A DNA stretch of 16,767 bases from Thoreauomyces humboldtii (lineage: Eukaryota > Chytridiomycota > Chytridiomycetes > Spizellomycetales > Powellomycetaceae), in assembly GCA_027596035.1 (NCBI GenBank), contig JADGJA010000501.1:1-16767 (forward strand), written 5' to 3'. Both the position numbers and the translations under genes were made by a program. This document shows, piece after piece, positions 8,817 through 16,767 of the stretch. The notes under the pieces were generated by a model. It saw nothing but the letters and a program-made list of their open reading frames with translations, was not told the DNA's origin and ran no database searches. Within the stretch, counting starts at the first letter, position 1, and every line of letters starts with the position of its first letter.

Positions 8817-9220
8817 CCTCCTTGGGCACTTGCTGCCACTCTTCAAAACCTTTCAGTGCTACGTGGAATCGGAAGTATTCGTTCAAGGTTCGCAGAGGTT
8901 CGTCTTGGGGGGTCTCGAGCAACTGCACAGCCACGCGCTGGAGGATCACGTCACGGGAATTACTCTCACTTCCACGTCCAGCGAAGACGAATAGGACCAG
9001 AAACGCTGGGAGGGGTGGAGGCAGAATACAGTACAGTACCTCCGGGTTAGTTAGCGCTACACCCATCACTTATTTGGTGTAACAATCCATCGCTTTCATG
9101 ACGAGTAGAACCAGCCTTGTATCTTGAGGTTCGACACGCACTAATGCTATGATATGATGTAGCCCACAGATAAATGGAGATGATACTTGACTCCCGGAAA
9201 AGAGCGCTGGATGATACACA
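8817..9220. other. Interval between SMPD4 stop and BABAM2 start
   Basis: This should contain the SMPD4 3' end and the BABAM2 promoter. On the minus strand there is a branch-point-like CTAAC near 9050, then a pyrimidine-rich stretch ending CCCTCCCAG near 9006, followed by an open frame down to 8749. That frame reads like protein (RDVILQRVAVQLLETP, LRTLNEYFRFHVAL), so a 5' exon of BABAM2 or a small unrecognised gene is possible. Plus-strand frames are also open here, which weakens the case. Confidence 0.4.
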
Positions 9221-12200
9221 TTAGGAACGCCCATGATGTTTGACATTGCCGGCCATGCGCTGTCCTGCAGTCTTGGCGCGTTGCGCGGCCATCTGCGCGT
9301 ATCGTGCTTGAGACTGAACATGCGCTGCGTTGCTCTCGGCGATGCCGCTGGCCATGGCCGATATTAGCCACCCAAGAATCCACAGTGCAAAGGCAAGCAG
9401 AGCTAGGCAGGCAAGGTTCGGCTTGGATGCGAGGCAACGAAGCCACGTGAAGCTGGGGAGTTCTGGGAACTCTGGGTATGTACGGCGTAGTGAAGCATAC
9501 TAGCGACGAAAGTCACAGGTTGGTCAGCACTGTCATGACCCTTGCGGAGCAGAGGCAACCAGACTTGTACCTTTTCATCTAATCGATCCGCCGTCCAGAG
9601 CCAAAACTTGACCAAAGATTTGACTTCGTAGCTCATCGCGAGTCCTCTGGCCCGGTCGCTGGGAATGATCGGAACGTTGTCCCTTCCACTCATCCTGAGA
9701 CCACTTTTCAGCTGCTCCCGACCTCGTGCGGTCAGCACTGCTTTCCCGTCACGGTCGATATACTCCTCCGGAGCAAAAATGTTGGGAGCGATCTGCGTAA
9801 AAACGACCTCGTCTTCAGCTCCTCGATTCGTGGTTGATTGCCGTCGCGAGGGAGGTGTAGAAGCTGTGGGCGACGAGGGAACAGACGCCCCCGCACGAGC
9901 GTTCGTCTGGATCTCCGGCCGCTTCAGGTCGCCGCCCCAGACGGCGAGTATTGCCTCGACGCACCGATCCAGCCGTTCGATATTCCTAGCCGATAGCTTT
10001 GGGTCGACGCCGGTGCCTTCCGTGGGCTTGCGGTTTTCGATGCCGGTGTACTGCTCGCGAGCAAGTTCGTAGCCGCGAGCAAGCAGTTGCATGGTGGTGC
10101 TGATTGAGAAAACCAACCAGGCACAAAGGCATTGCCAAAGCCATCGGCCAAGTGCTGATGCTGCGGGATCTTGCGTAGGGAATCGGGGAAAGCGGAGTGG
10201 CGAGATCAACCGCGACGGAGGGGTATAAGAATTTGGGGTCCCGCCCGAGTAGAACGAGCCAGAGCGTTGCAGGGAAGGGGAGGTTGGCCCTGCCGGCTGT
10301 CGAACCGAGCTCTTCCCGTCAAGTTGAGCTCGTAGCTTTCTACTGCTCTCCATCAGCCCGGCGACCAGCGCCAATATCTAAGTAGTACGCAGTTGAGCAG
10401 GAACTCATGTCAAGCTTGCATAAAACGACAACTCACCTCTTCCGCCGTGCCCTCTGGAGCTGCCCTATTCCGAAGTTCAATGGTCCGGCCACTTGGGATC
10501 AAGAAGATTGGCTTCAAGTCTGACTTTTCTCCGAGCTGACTTATTCGCGTTCTAGACGCATGACCGCTGTTCGAGAGACCTTGCAACACCTTCGAGTGAG
10601 CTGTCGATCCTTGATATAGTTTGCTGAGATCCCTGGGTATCGACTTGGGACCGTACCCGAGGTGGTTGTCCAGAGAAAACATCGCGGTCTCAACGGCTTG
10701 AAGAACGGATACTAACATCTCGTCATTGAAAACTGCGAAGACTCGCTCAACTATGTCAAGGTAGCCCTTGTTGATCGTTTTCGTCCCAGCGGCCGCATTG
10801 ACAGGTCGCACTGAAGAGTATACATCGAACTTTGCTGCCCTTTGTGCGAACTTTGCAAGCAGCACCGTGTAAAACATGAAGTTTTCCGAAACAAACTGCA
10901 GCCTGGCATGAAGGCGTCAGTATAAATAGTTCCGACCGAGCCCATCATTTGCTCATCTTACCACTGATCGGAATATTTGGCCGAGGGAGAGTTGCGTTGC
11001 CAAGGTGCAATGTACTTCAGCCAAACATCTACCACCTGTGCACACAACTTTTAGTCACTACCCAGCACTGGCTTCATAGCAATCTCGCAAACACTTTACC
11101 GAAATGATACTGTCGTCCCGGGACCAGTTATCGAAAGCCATGCGCAGGAACCAGTAAAGCTTCGGCTGCACAAGGTTGTACGCCCGACTAGAAGGTGGAA
11201 GTTAGCTTCCGCCTTGTCCATGGAGGCTCCTGCACTTATCATACCCGCGGGCAGAGTAGCTCTCATAAGCCACAGTCTCCCGGTTTCGGTCAGCCGTGGC
11301 CCGATACGTTTCGTAGAAGTCCCCTGTCACCGTCATAGTCACGAGGGATCCGATGCAAATCATTTGAGCATCGGTCGGCCGGATATATGGTGGTTTCTAT
11401 CGTTCAAAAAAATGGACGATAAGCTTACGGGTACGCTTGACGCCTCGTGATGAATGCACATACACTTTGACCCGACTTGGTCGGGCTTGCTTGTTCGGTC
11501 GGTTCGTTCTGACAAAGCCACACCTCGACGAAGGCTGCTATCGCAAACTCGGAAGCCAGCCTCCGCTGACTATGATCGAGCTCCCTACACATCAAGTACA
11601 GTCAGAACACTCGCTACGATATCCCAGCGCATAATGATTGCTGCATACCTGATTGTGAAGACGTTTCCTGTCGCCGAACTGACACTAGGCACAGGAGGCG
11701 AAGGCTTGCTAGGGGTCCTCTGAGGGTCGCCGTGTCGGAACATGTGCTCTACTTTGTCGGCAACGCGGTGAACAGGAGAACTCAGAGAGCCGGGGGTATT
11801 TGGCTGCATGAATCGTTCCCGCAGTGGGGTTCCAAAATTTGGCTTCTGAAGTGGACGGTTGTCATTGTCCTGCGGAGTCACTGCCGGAAGGAAAAACTGG
11901 AGTATGGCAGCCACTAGCTCGAAGTAGAGTGGATTCAAGCCAGTGGACTGCATGGGCACAGTGCTCAGGTTTCTCTGTCTCGGGCCGGTGACGGCCTTGG
12001 AGAGCTGCGTAACCGAGTTCCAGACCTGACGCGAGTTGTTGGCGTTCGATGGTGCATTGAAGGCCGTGGATGCGGGCACCTTTTGGTTGGCACAGAGGCT
12101 GCCAATCGAGAATAATTTTAGAAATCGTGATATATGACAACGGGTGCACGACAAGGCTACTCACGCGAAAGAGAAGATGTAAAACTCAAACATATCTGCA

Positions 12201-12984
12201 AAAGTACGATAAGCTCTTCGTCGGATAGGTACGGGGAGTCTCCCCTCGCATACATACTGAACATCAGTTGGAAGGTTGGCTGCCGACCAGCCCTTCCTGG
12301 AGTGGCGATGAGATGACCAATGGCACGCGATTTGCTGTCTTCCTGCAGGCGCTGGTTGTAGAGAGCCGGTAGTTGTGACCAGTCCAGATTTTGGATCGCC
12401 TTCCGACTGGGTGCAGGTAGTTGGTCCGGCTTGATCTCATACAGCATTGATCGGTCGTGAAGCTGCAGCAGCTTTCGGAAGAAGATGCCATTCGGATTCA
12501 GGAACTTTTGAAGGGCCGCTCGTTGTTCAGGTGCCAAAGGCTGGGTGAAGGTGCATTTGTTGTCCTCGCCGTATAGTTTTCGTGTGATCCGGCTGAGCGC
12601 GCCGTACAGCGGGCGCTTCACGGTAGTTTCTCCCTGCTCGCTTAGCCACACCTCTACGGTTCCGATGGCATGGCAGAAGCTGCGAGGCTCTGTGGCCGAA
12701 ACCAACAGGTCCAAAGGTTGCGTGCTCACCATCTGGAACCGATCGTTTCAGTTGTCGATTCAATACAAACCATGCGAGACTCTTTCCCGCCAACCTTTCG
12801 CTTATATCTAGTAGGATGAGCACTGGTAGTGGCGATTCACAGGCGGTCGTCAACAGGGTGATGCCCTGATCTGGTGATGGTGAAAGGGTGCGGATTTCTG
12901 TAGCAACCTTCAAAAAGATTTCTGCAGTCTCCAAAAAGTTGACCAAACGCGGTGACAACACCGCGTTTTACGGTTTTCCGGCAT
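9221..12984 (-). CDS. SMPD4: SMPD4 (neutral sphingomyelinase 3) homologue
   Basis: About twelve exons: 12984-12972, 12921-12795, 12724-12258, 12195-12165, 12098-11649, 11584-11464, 11396-11245, 11187-11100, 11035-10962, 10902-10437, 10377-9571 and 9499-9221. All join in phase, giving about 1024 residues (human about 830-870). Introns are 50-71 nt. Matches to animal SMPD4 run in order: FQLMFN joined to MFEFYIFSFA, AAFVEVWL, YIRPTDAQM, LVQPKLYWFL, DVWLKYIAPWQ, FVSENFMFYT, then LTARGREQLKSGLR with SYEVKSLVKF, and a C-terminal membrane helix near 960-982 (LACLALLAFALWILGWLISA). SMPD4 is assigned to hydrolysis of sphingomyelin to ceramide and phosphocholine and is anchored in the endoplasmic reticulum and nuclear envelope. 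The 31-nt exon is supported by phase and similarity. Uncertain: the start (ATG 12984, or 13026 in frame) and the junction around 12725-12823. Confidence 0.9.
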
Positions 12985-13027
12985 CCGTCCCCTTTTCCCC
13001 CAATCTTCTCGCAACAACCAAACCATG
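12972..13027. promoter_or_regulatory. Compact divergent start region of SMPD4 and RAD51AP1-like gene
   Basis: The two genes point away from each other. The SMPD4 ATG is at 12984 or at 13026, and the RAD51AP1-like ATG is at 13025. If 13026 is used, the two start codons overlap in the four bases CATG (13024-13027). If 12984 is used, 40 nt separate them. Either way the transcripts must start inside or beyond each other's leader, so a shared bidirectional promoter with overlapping 5' ends is expected. No TATA element is visible between them. Confidence 0.55.
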
Positions 13028-13916
13028 TCGAGACCCAAGCGCAACCGAGCCACGGTCAACTACACGGAGGTCCAGAGCCTCGACACGCAAGTCTTTCGCG
13101 AGGAAGAGCCCAAACCGCCAAAGAGAAGCAGGAAGAAACCGACCTCGGATGATACGGAAGGTCCGGATTCGGACACGCAGACCGCTTCAAAGAAACGGAC
13201 AAAGACTGCAAATGACATAGGTATCATACGCTGGTCCGTTTGTTAGGAGAAAATAGCCCTTGGTATCTTTGCTGACAACCTGGGTTGCCCTTTTTGCAGA
13301 CGACTTGGCCACTGGCTCAGCTCCCGAGGCGCGTTCAGAGCGAAAGGCGCGCCTCAGCGTGCAGGAACGGATGGAGCAAGAGAATGTCAGGATGGCGATG
13401 GAGCTCTCATTGAAGGATACCTCTTCCTCGAAACCACCTCAGGGACCCTGTGCGGTCAGTACAATAACGCCGCCAGTCACCGAAGTATCTGCCGTTCCCA
13501 CCCGTGCAGGAACGAGGGTAACTATCGAGCTAGGCTCGGCACGTGACACTGCCAACGCGAAAGTCAAGCCAAAAGCAAACGATCAGTGTTCGTCAGAGCC
13601 TGCGTCGTCGTCCGTCTCATCATCGTCTGATACCCCTGTTTCCTCTGCATCCAACGAACCCATAAAAGCCACAAGAAGACCGTCGCGCGGCGGCTTCAGT
13701 GCCACGTTCTCCCCCAACCTCATCAATTTACCAGCAGTGTCAACTCTTTCCGCTCCTACACCAGCGTACCATCCTCCCACGCACTCAGCGCCAGCACCAT
13801 CCTCTTCAACCCTGAAAACCCCAACAGCGCTGTCGTACGTCAACGCCCTCCCACTGAGACTCGGACAATCAAAGAGGGCGAAACTCAAACCGCTACTGAA
13901 ATGCCTGCCACGTTGA
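13025..13916 (+). CDS. RAD51AP1: RAD51AP1-like RAD51-associated protein
   Basis: Two exons, 13025-13220 and 13300-13916, separated by a 79-nt GT-AG intron with a strong TTTTTGCAG acceptor; together 270 residues (human about 335-352). Three blocks agree with animal RAD51AP1 in the same order. The N-terminus MSRPKRNRATVNYTEV matches its MxRPxRxxxxVNY start. Residues 89-104 (RMEQENVRMAMELSLK) match the short acidic helix with LALSVKE. The C-terminus (LPLRLGQSKRAKLKPL) matches the RAD51-binding LRLGLSRLARVKPL motif. Everything between is low-complexity Ser/Pro/Ala and basic, as expected for this disordered DNA-binding family. RAD51AP1 binds RAD51 and DNA and stimulates joint-molecule formation in homologous recombination, acting in the nucleus. 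The central WVPP block of the animal protein is not obvious. It starts head-to-head with SMPD4 and converges on aldolase. Identification rests on short motifs. Confidence 0.82.
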
Positions 13917-14133
13917 GTTGCACCTGGAGGTTCCGTGCATGAGCGTAGTATAGATGGCTTTGCGAGGGAATATAGAGAATCATCGGCGTACGCTGGCCAA
14001 CCCGCCTGTCCAGTGTCTCACTTGACCACCAAGATCACATTCCAGTTCGTTTATAACGCTGCGTGCAATAGATGTAGTCGCGAGAGCAAAGGGGGCAACA
14101 GATTGAAGGGATAGAGTGCAACCTAAAGTTCCT
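13917..14133. other. Convergent intergenic spacer
   Basis: This 217-nt spacer lies between the stop codons of the RAD51AP1-like gene and the aldolase gene and must hold both 3' ends. I see no gene and no clear canonical polyadenylation hexamer. Confidence 0.6.
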
Positions 14134-15465
14134 CTAAAGTGCTCCAGCGCAGTTCAATTCCTGGAGGGCTTGAACGACGCGCGTGCGCATGGACTCCTCA
14201 GCCTTGCGAACCCACACGCGCGGGTCGTAGTTCTTCTTGTTGGGCTTGTCGTCGCCGTCGGGGTTGCCGATCTGGGTCTGGAGGTAACCCTTCTTGGACT
14301 CGTAAAAGTTGCGCAGACCGTCCCAGTACGCCCACTGCGTGTCGGTGTCGATGTTCATCTGGAAGGCGGTGTGAAAACGAGTGAGTGAACTTGAGGCTCG
14401 ATCATTGACTCCAAAGACCGCGCATCCACAGACATACCTTGATGCATCCGTGGCCAACAGCAGTCTTGATCTCGCTGGCAGCGGATCCGGATCCGCCGTG
14501 GAACACGAACCAGACGGGCTTCTCCGCATCCGTCTTCAGCTGCTCGCGAACAAACACCTGGTGCTTGCCGAGGAGCTCGGGGTGGAGACGGACGTTTCCG
14601 GGCTTGTAGACGCCGTGGACGTTTCCGAAGGCGGCAGCGATGGTGAACAGGTCGGTGATGGTGGTGAACTCGCGGTAAATGTCCCAGATGTCCTCGGGTT
14701 GGGTGTAGAGCGAGTTGTTGTCAACGTCCTCGTTGTTGACACCGTCCTCCTCGCCTCCGGTGATTCCGATCTCCATCTCGAGCAGACAGTCGATGGGGGC
14801 CATGCGCTTGAGGTACTTTTTGCAGATCTCGATGTTCTCCTCCTTGCTCTCCTCAGAAAGGTCGAGCATGTGCGACGAGAAGAGGGGCTCGCCGTGGATC
14901 TTGAAGTACTCCTCGTCGGCCTTGAGCATGCCATCGAACCAGGGAAGGAGCTTCTTGGCGCAGTGGTCAGAGTGGACTAGGAAAAAGAGGAGCGCCCGTC
15001 GGTCATCAGTCCAAAGGACCAGAAACCATTCGGTGGACGAGCACCCGATCATCACAACTCACTCATGACGGGGATGCCGTACGACTTTGCGACGAGCCTA
15101 ACATAGTGAGCTCCGGCGACGGAACCGAGGATGCTGGCCTCCTGGTTCTTGTTTTCGAGTCCTTTGCCCGCGTAGAACGCGCCACCGCCCTGAGAGAACT
15201 GGATGATGATGGGCGCCTTGGCGTCACGGGCAGCCTCCAGGGCAGCGTTGATGGTGGAGGTGGAGGTGCAGTTGACGGCGGGGATGGCGAATTGGTGTTC
15301 CCGAGCGTAGTTGAAGAGCTTCCTGGAGAGTGGATGGTTGGTCAACGTTAAGGATCTTCGAGAGGCAAAAGTGTTTCGACGCGATTCCCGGAAGCCCCGA
15401 AATTACCTGACGTTGTCGCCAGTGACGACGCCCGCGGGGACAACGGAAAGCAGACCGGACGGCAT
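14134..15465 (-). CDS. FBA1: Class II fructose-bisphosphate aldolase
   Basis: Four exons: 15465-15407, 15322-15063, 14976-14438 and 14358-14134. All introns are GT-AG (79-86 nt) and in phase, giving 360 residues, the usual class IIA length. The enzyme reversibly cleaves fructose-1,6-bisphosphate to dihydroxyacetone phosphate and glyceraldehyde-3-phosphate in cytosolic glycolysis and gluconeogenesis. Visible signature residues: HSDHCAKK at 108-115 (Asp110 catalytic, His111 zinc), LEMEIG with Glu175, GGEEDG, GNVHG with His227 zinc, VFHGGSGS with His266 zinc, and NIDTDTQW as the phosphate/substrate loop. The body looks fungal (VRLHPELLGKHQ, YTQPEDIWDIY). The KMNIDTDTQW block and the QELN ending are closer to bacterial FbaA than to yeast Fba1. 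The start is fixed by a short first exon encoding VVPAGVVTGDNV, as in fungal aldolases. The leader carries a CA/GT dinucleotide tract, and strong expression would be usual for this enzyme. Confidence 0.98.
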
Positions 15466-15498
15466 GATAGAGGGTTTGGTATGTGTGTTGGGGAAAGG

Positions 15499-15515
15499 GT
15501 GTGTGTGTGTGTGTG
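15499..15515 (+). repeat. (GT)n dinucleotide tract in the aldolase leader
   Basis: About eight and a half GT units, reading as CA repeats in the aldolase leader 34-50 nt before its ATG. It is probably part of the 5' UTR or core promoter and likely to vary in length between strains. Confidence 0.9.
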
Positions 15516-16341
15516 GGTGACGGACGGATGTTGTTCACGACGGCATGGAATTGGGGGGTGAACGGGGGGAACGGAGGGAGAGAGTCCCCTTCGGAGACCC
15601 CTCGGGAGAGTCCGGAACCGGTCTACAGTCGCCAGCAAAAAACTCCCACGCGTCCACGCGCACCACCATGAACAATCCTGCATTTCGTTCATATTCCGGA
15701 ACAGACCACGGCCAGGTCTACGGCTCGTCTCCTCTGAAGAGCTTTGCGCGAGATTTGTGCGCAGACAGACTTACTTTCGCGGACCGTTCACGGTTGCACG
15801 GCCCTTAGTCCCATCGCTCAACCACTTTCCGACTCCTTGTCAAGTACATCCCTCCACCCATAAGTACTCATCTGGACCAGCCGGCCCCAACGCTCTACTA
15901 CCCTGCAGAGACTTTGTCAGGGTCAAAGCACTCATCGTGATCGACTTCTTCCCTCACTGACCTTGTTGTGCGGGACTCTTTGAGTTCATTGTTTCCGGCC
16001 CCACCTGGAAAAAAACTCTGCTAGAGCTGATTTAACCCAGGGCCTCGACCCAGACACCTGCGCGGCTTTTCGCCTGTACTTGCTCCTAATATGCTCCCAT
16101 GCCGACGCAGAGGATCTGTTGGATTCTGTTTCAACTGTTTCAACGGGAACGTGCTTACGTCAGGCGCAGTGCAGTGTGTGACTGTGTGTGCGACCTGTGT
16201 GTGACCTGAGGCTTGGCGGATGTAGAAAATTGTCGTCTGGACAGCTCATGGACGGAAAACTCCGCCTGAAACAGTTCCAATCGAGCGGCTTCCCTTTCCC
16301 CCCATGTTCCCTCCTCCCTCCCTCCCACTTCTCTCTCGTTT

Positions 16342-16363
16342 TCTCTCTCTCTCTCTCTCTCTC
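16342..16363 (+). repeat. (TC)n dinucleotide tract
   Basis: Eleven TC units inside a longer pyrimidine-rich stretch (about 16295-16370). It lies some 300 nt upstream of the start codon at 16678. Polypyrimidine tracts are common in fungal promoters; it could equally be a simple microsatellite. Confidence 0.9.
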
Positions 16364-16461
16364 CCGCCCCCAATCATCGTCCATGAGAGAAGGGGGGCGA
16401 ACGGGAGGGAGGCGGGCGTGCGAGGGCATGTGGGATCATGCGGCGCTCCCATTTATAGAAT

Positions 16462-16490
16462 CACTACCACTACCACTTACCACTACCAAC
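16462..16490 (+). repeat. Imperfect CACTAC tandem repeat
   Basis: Four to five imperfect copies of CACTAC/CACTTAC lie just downstream of a TTTATA-like sequence (16452-16457). A promoter element for the rightward gene or a simple repeat are both possible. Confidence 0.75.
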
Positions 16491-16540
16491 AGGCCACCCA
16501 CCCAGCCTCACTCCTCCCACCCCTTTCATGATATAGGGAA

Positions 16541-16670
16541 TATAAACCGTTCTCTCTCTCTCTCTGTCCCGTTCGCCCTGCATTCGCATCCGCCCTTTGT
16601 TGCCCCCCACCGCACGTCGTTGCCCGCTCCCTTCGATAGCAAAGCTCTTTTCTCTCTCTCTCTCCTCTCT
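16541..16670 (+). promoter_or_regulatory. TATA box and CT-rich leader of the rightward gene
   Basis: TATAAA at 16541-16546 is followed directly by a TC tract (16551-16565) and by a second CT tract (about 16649-16670) that ends 8 nt before the ATG at 16678. A TATA box followed by a pyrimidine tract is the classic arrangement of strongly expressed fungal genes, with transcription often starting at or just after the tract. The 132-nt TATA-to-ATG spacing fits. Confidence 0.65.
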
Positions 16671-16677
16671 ACGCACG

Positions 16678-16767
16678 ATGACGAACGCAAAGCTCGGTCT
16701 CTCCCTCGCAATCATGTCGGCATCCGTCGCGCTCGTCCTGGCAGCCACTCCCACCCTTCCCATGCCC
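16678..16767 (+). CDS. Probable secreted protein, N-terminus only (runs off the window)
   Basis: Thirty codons from ATG 16678 to the window edge. The peptide has a short N-terminal region with one Lys, a hydrophobic core (LGLSLAIMSASVALVLA) and a plausible signal-peptidase site after ALVLAA, followed by Thr/Pro-rich sequence. This is the layout of a eukaryotic secretory signal peptide. The upstream TATA and CT-rich leader support a real start. Nothing can be said about the mature protein; the signal could also be an N-terminal membrane anchor. Confidence 0.6.
   Translation, partial: MTNAKLGLSLAIMSASVALVLAATPTLPMP

Larger units (their letters stand above)
15466..16677. other. 1.2-kb intergenic region between divergent genes
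   Basis: This interval separates the aldolase start (minus) from the partial secreted-protein gene (plus) and should carry both promoters. It contains a GT tract, a CT tract, CACTAC repeats and a TATA-like element, listed separately. On the aldolase side the minus-strand leader is C-rich, with a CCAAT-like pentamer (15550-15554 on the complement) about 85 nt before the ATG. Short open frames on both strands look non-coding. I found no tRNA or other RNA gene. Confidence 0.6.

Noticed and set aside
14381..14980. A 199-codon plus-strand frame antisense to aldolase exon 3
   Set aside because: It is a mirror of strongly biased aldolase codons; the acidic, Val/Leu-rich translation is typical of such shadows.
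14977..15062. Open reading through the second aldolase intron giving an alternative start
   Set aside because: The read-through inserts non-conserved sequence where all class II aldolases have the continuous PV-x-HSDHCAKK block; the GT-AG intron restores it in phase.
16342..16670. CT-rich tracts as a CRISPR array or satellite
   Set aside because: They are simple dinucleotide runs without repeat-spacer structure and fit the layout of a fungal promoter leader.
1..16767. Transposons, integrase/transposase genes, tRNA or rRNA genes
   Set aside because: No transposase motifs, long terminal or inverted repeats, or recognisable tRNA/rRNA sequence were seen by eye on either strand; a proper scan could still find small RNAs.

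Overview
The window looks like nuclear DNA of an early-diverging, probably flagellated (chytrid- or blastoclad-like) fungus. The evidence is: many short GT-AG introns (about 50-115 nt), pyrimidine-rich leaders before start codons, a fungal-looking class II fructose-bisphosphate aldolase, and several genes best known from animals and flagellated eukaryotes (CYB5D1, BABAM2/BRE, SMPD4, RAD51AP1). The taxonomic call is an inference from gene content; no rRNA or other marker gene is present. All gene names come from reading translations and comparing them with families from memory; no database search was run.

Layout, left to right. 1-431: no convincing gene. 432-4166 (-): an intronless 1244-residue WD40 protein with a long disordered N-terminus. 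4449-5337 (+): a CYB5D1 homologue (ciliary cytochrome b5-domain protein), divergent from the WD40 gene, with an unresolved start and a one-base frameshift in exon 2. 5391-6446 (-): an unrecognised multi-pass membrane protein, tail-to-tail with CYB5D1. 6461-6934 (+): the C-terminal half of a medium-chain (zinc-type) dehydrogenase/reductase carrying two compensating frameshifts, probably a relic. 7146-8816 (-): BABAM2/BRE in eight exons. 9221-12984 (-): SMPD4 in about twelve exons with a C-terminal membrane anchor. 13025-13916 (+): a two-exon RAD51AP1-like gene, head-to-head with SMPD4 over a few tens of bases. 14134-15465 (-): class II aldolase in four exons. 15466-16677: a 1.2-kb intergenic region with dinucleotide tracts and a TATA/CT-type promoter. 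16678-end (+): the first 30 residues of a probably secreted protein.

How the genes relate. BABAM2 (K63-deubiquitinase complexes BRISC/BRCA1-A) and the RAD51AP1-like protein (RAD51 cofactor) both belong to recombination and ubiquitin-signalling machinery, and they flank SMPD4, an endoplasmic-reticulum/nuclear-envelope protein. Any functional link between them is speculation. I see no operon, mobile element, CRISPR array or new multi-gene system. The main interest is the retention of animal-type repair and ciliary genes in a fungal-looking genome, the very compact RAD51AP1-SMPD4 divergent start, and three reading-frame breaks within about 1.5 kb that are either assembly indels or gene decay.
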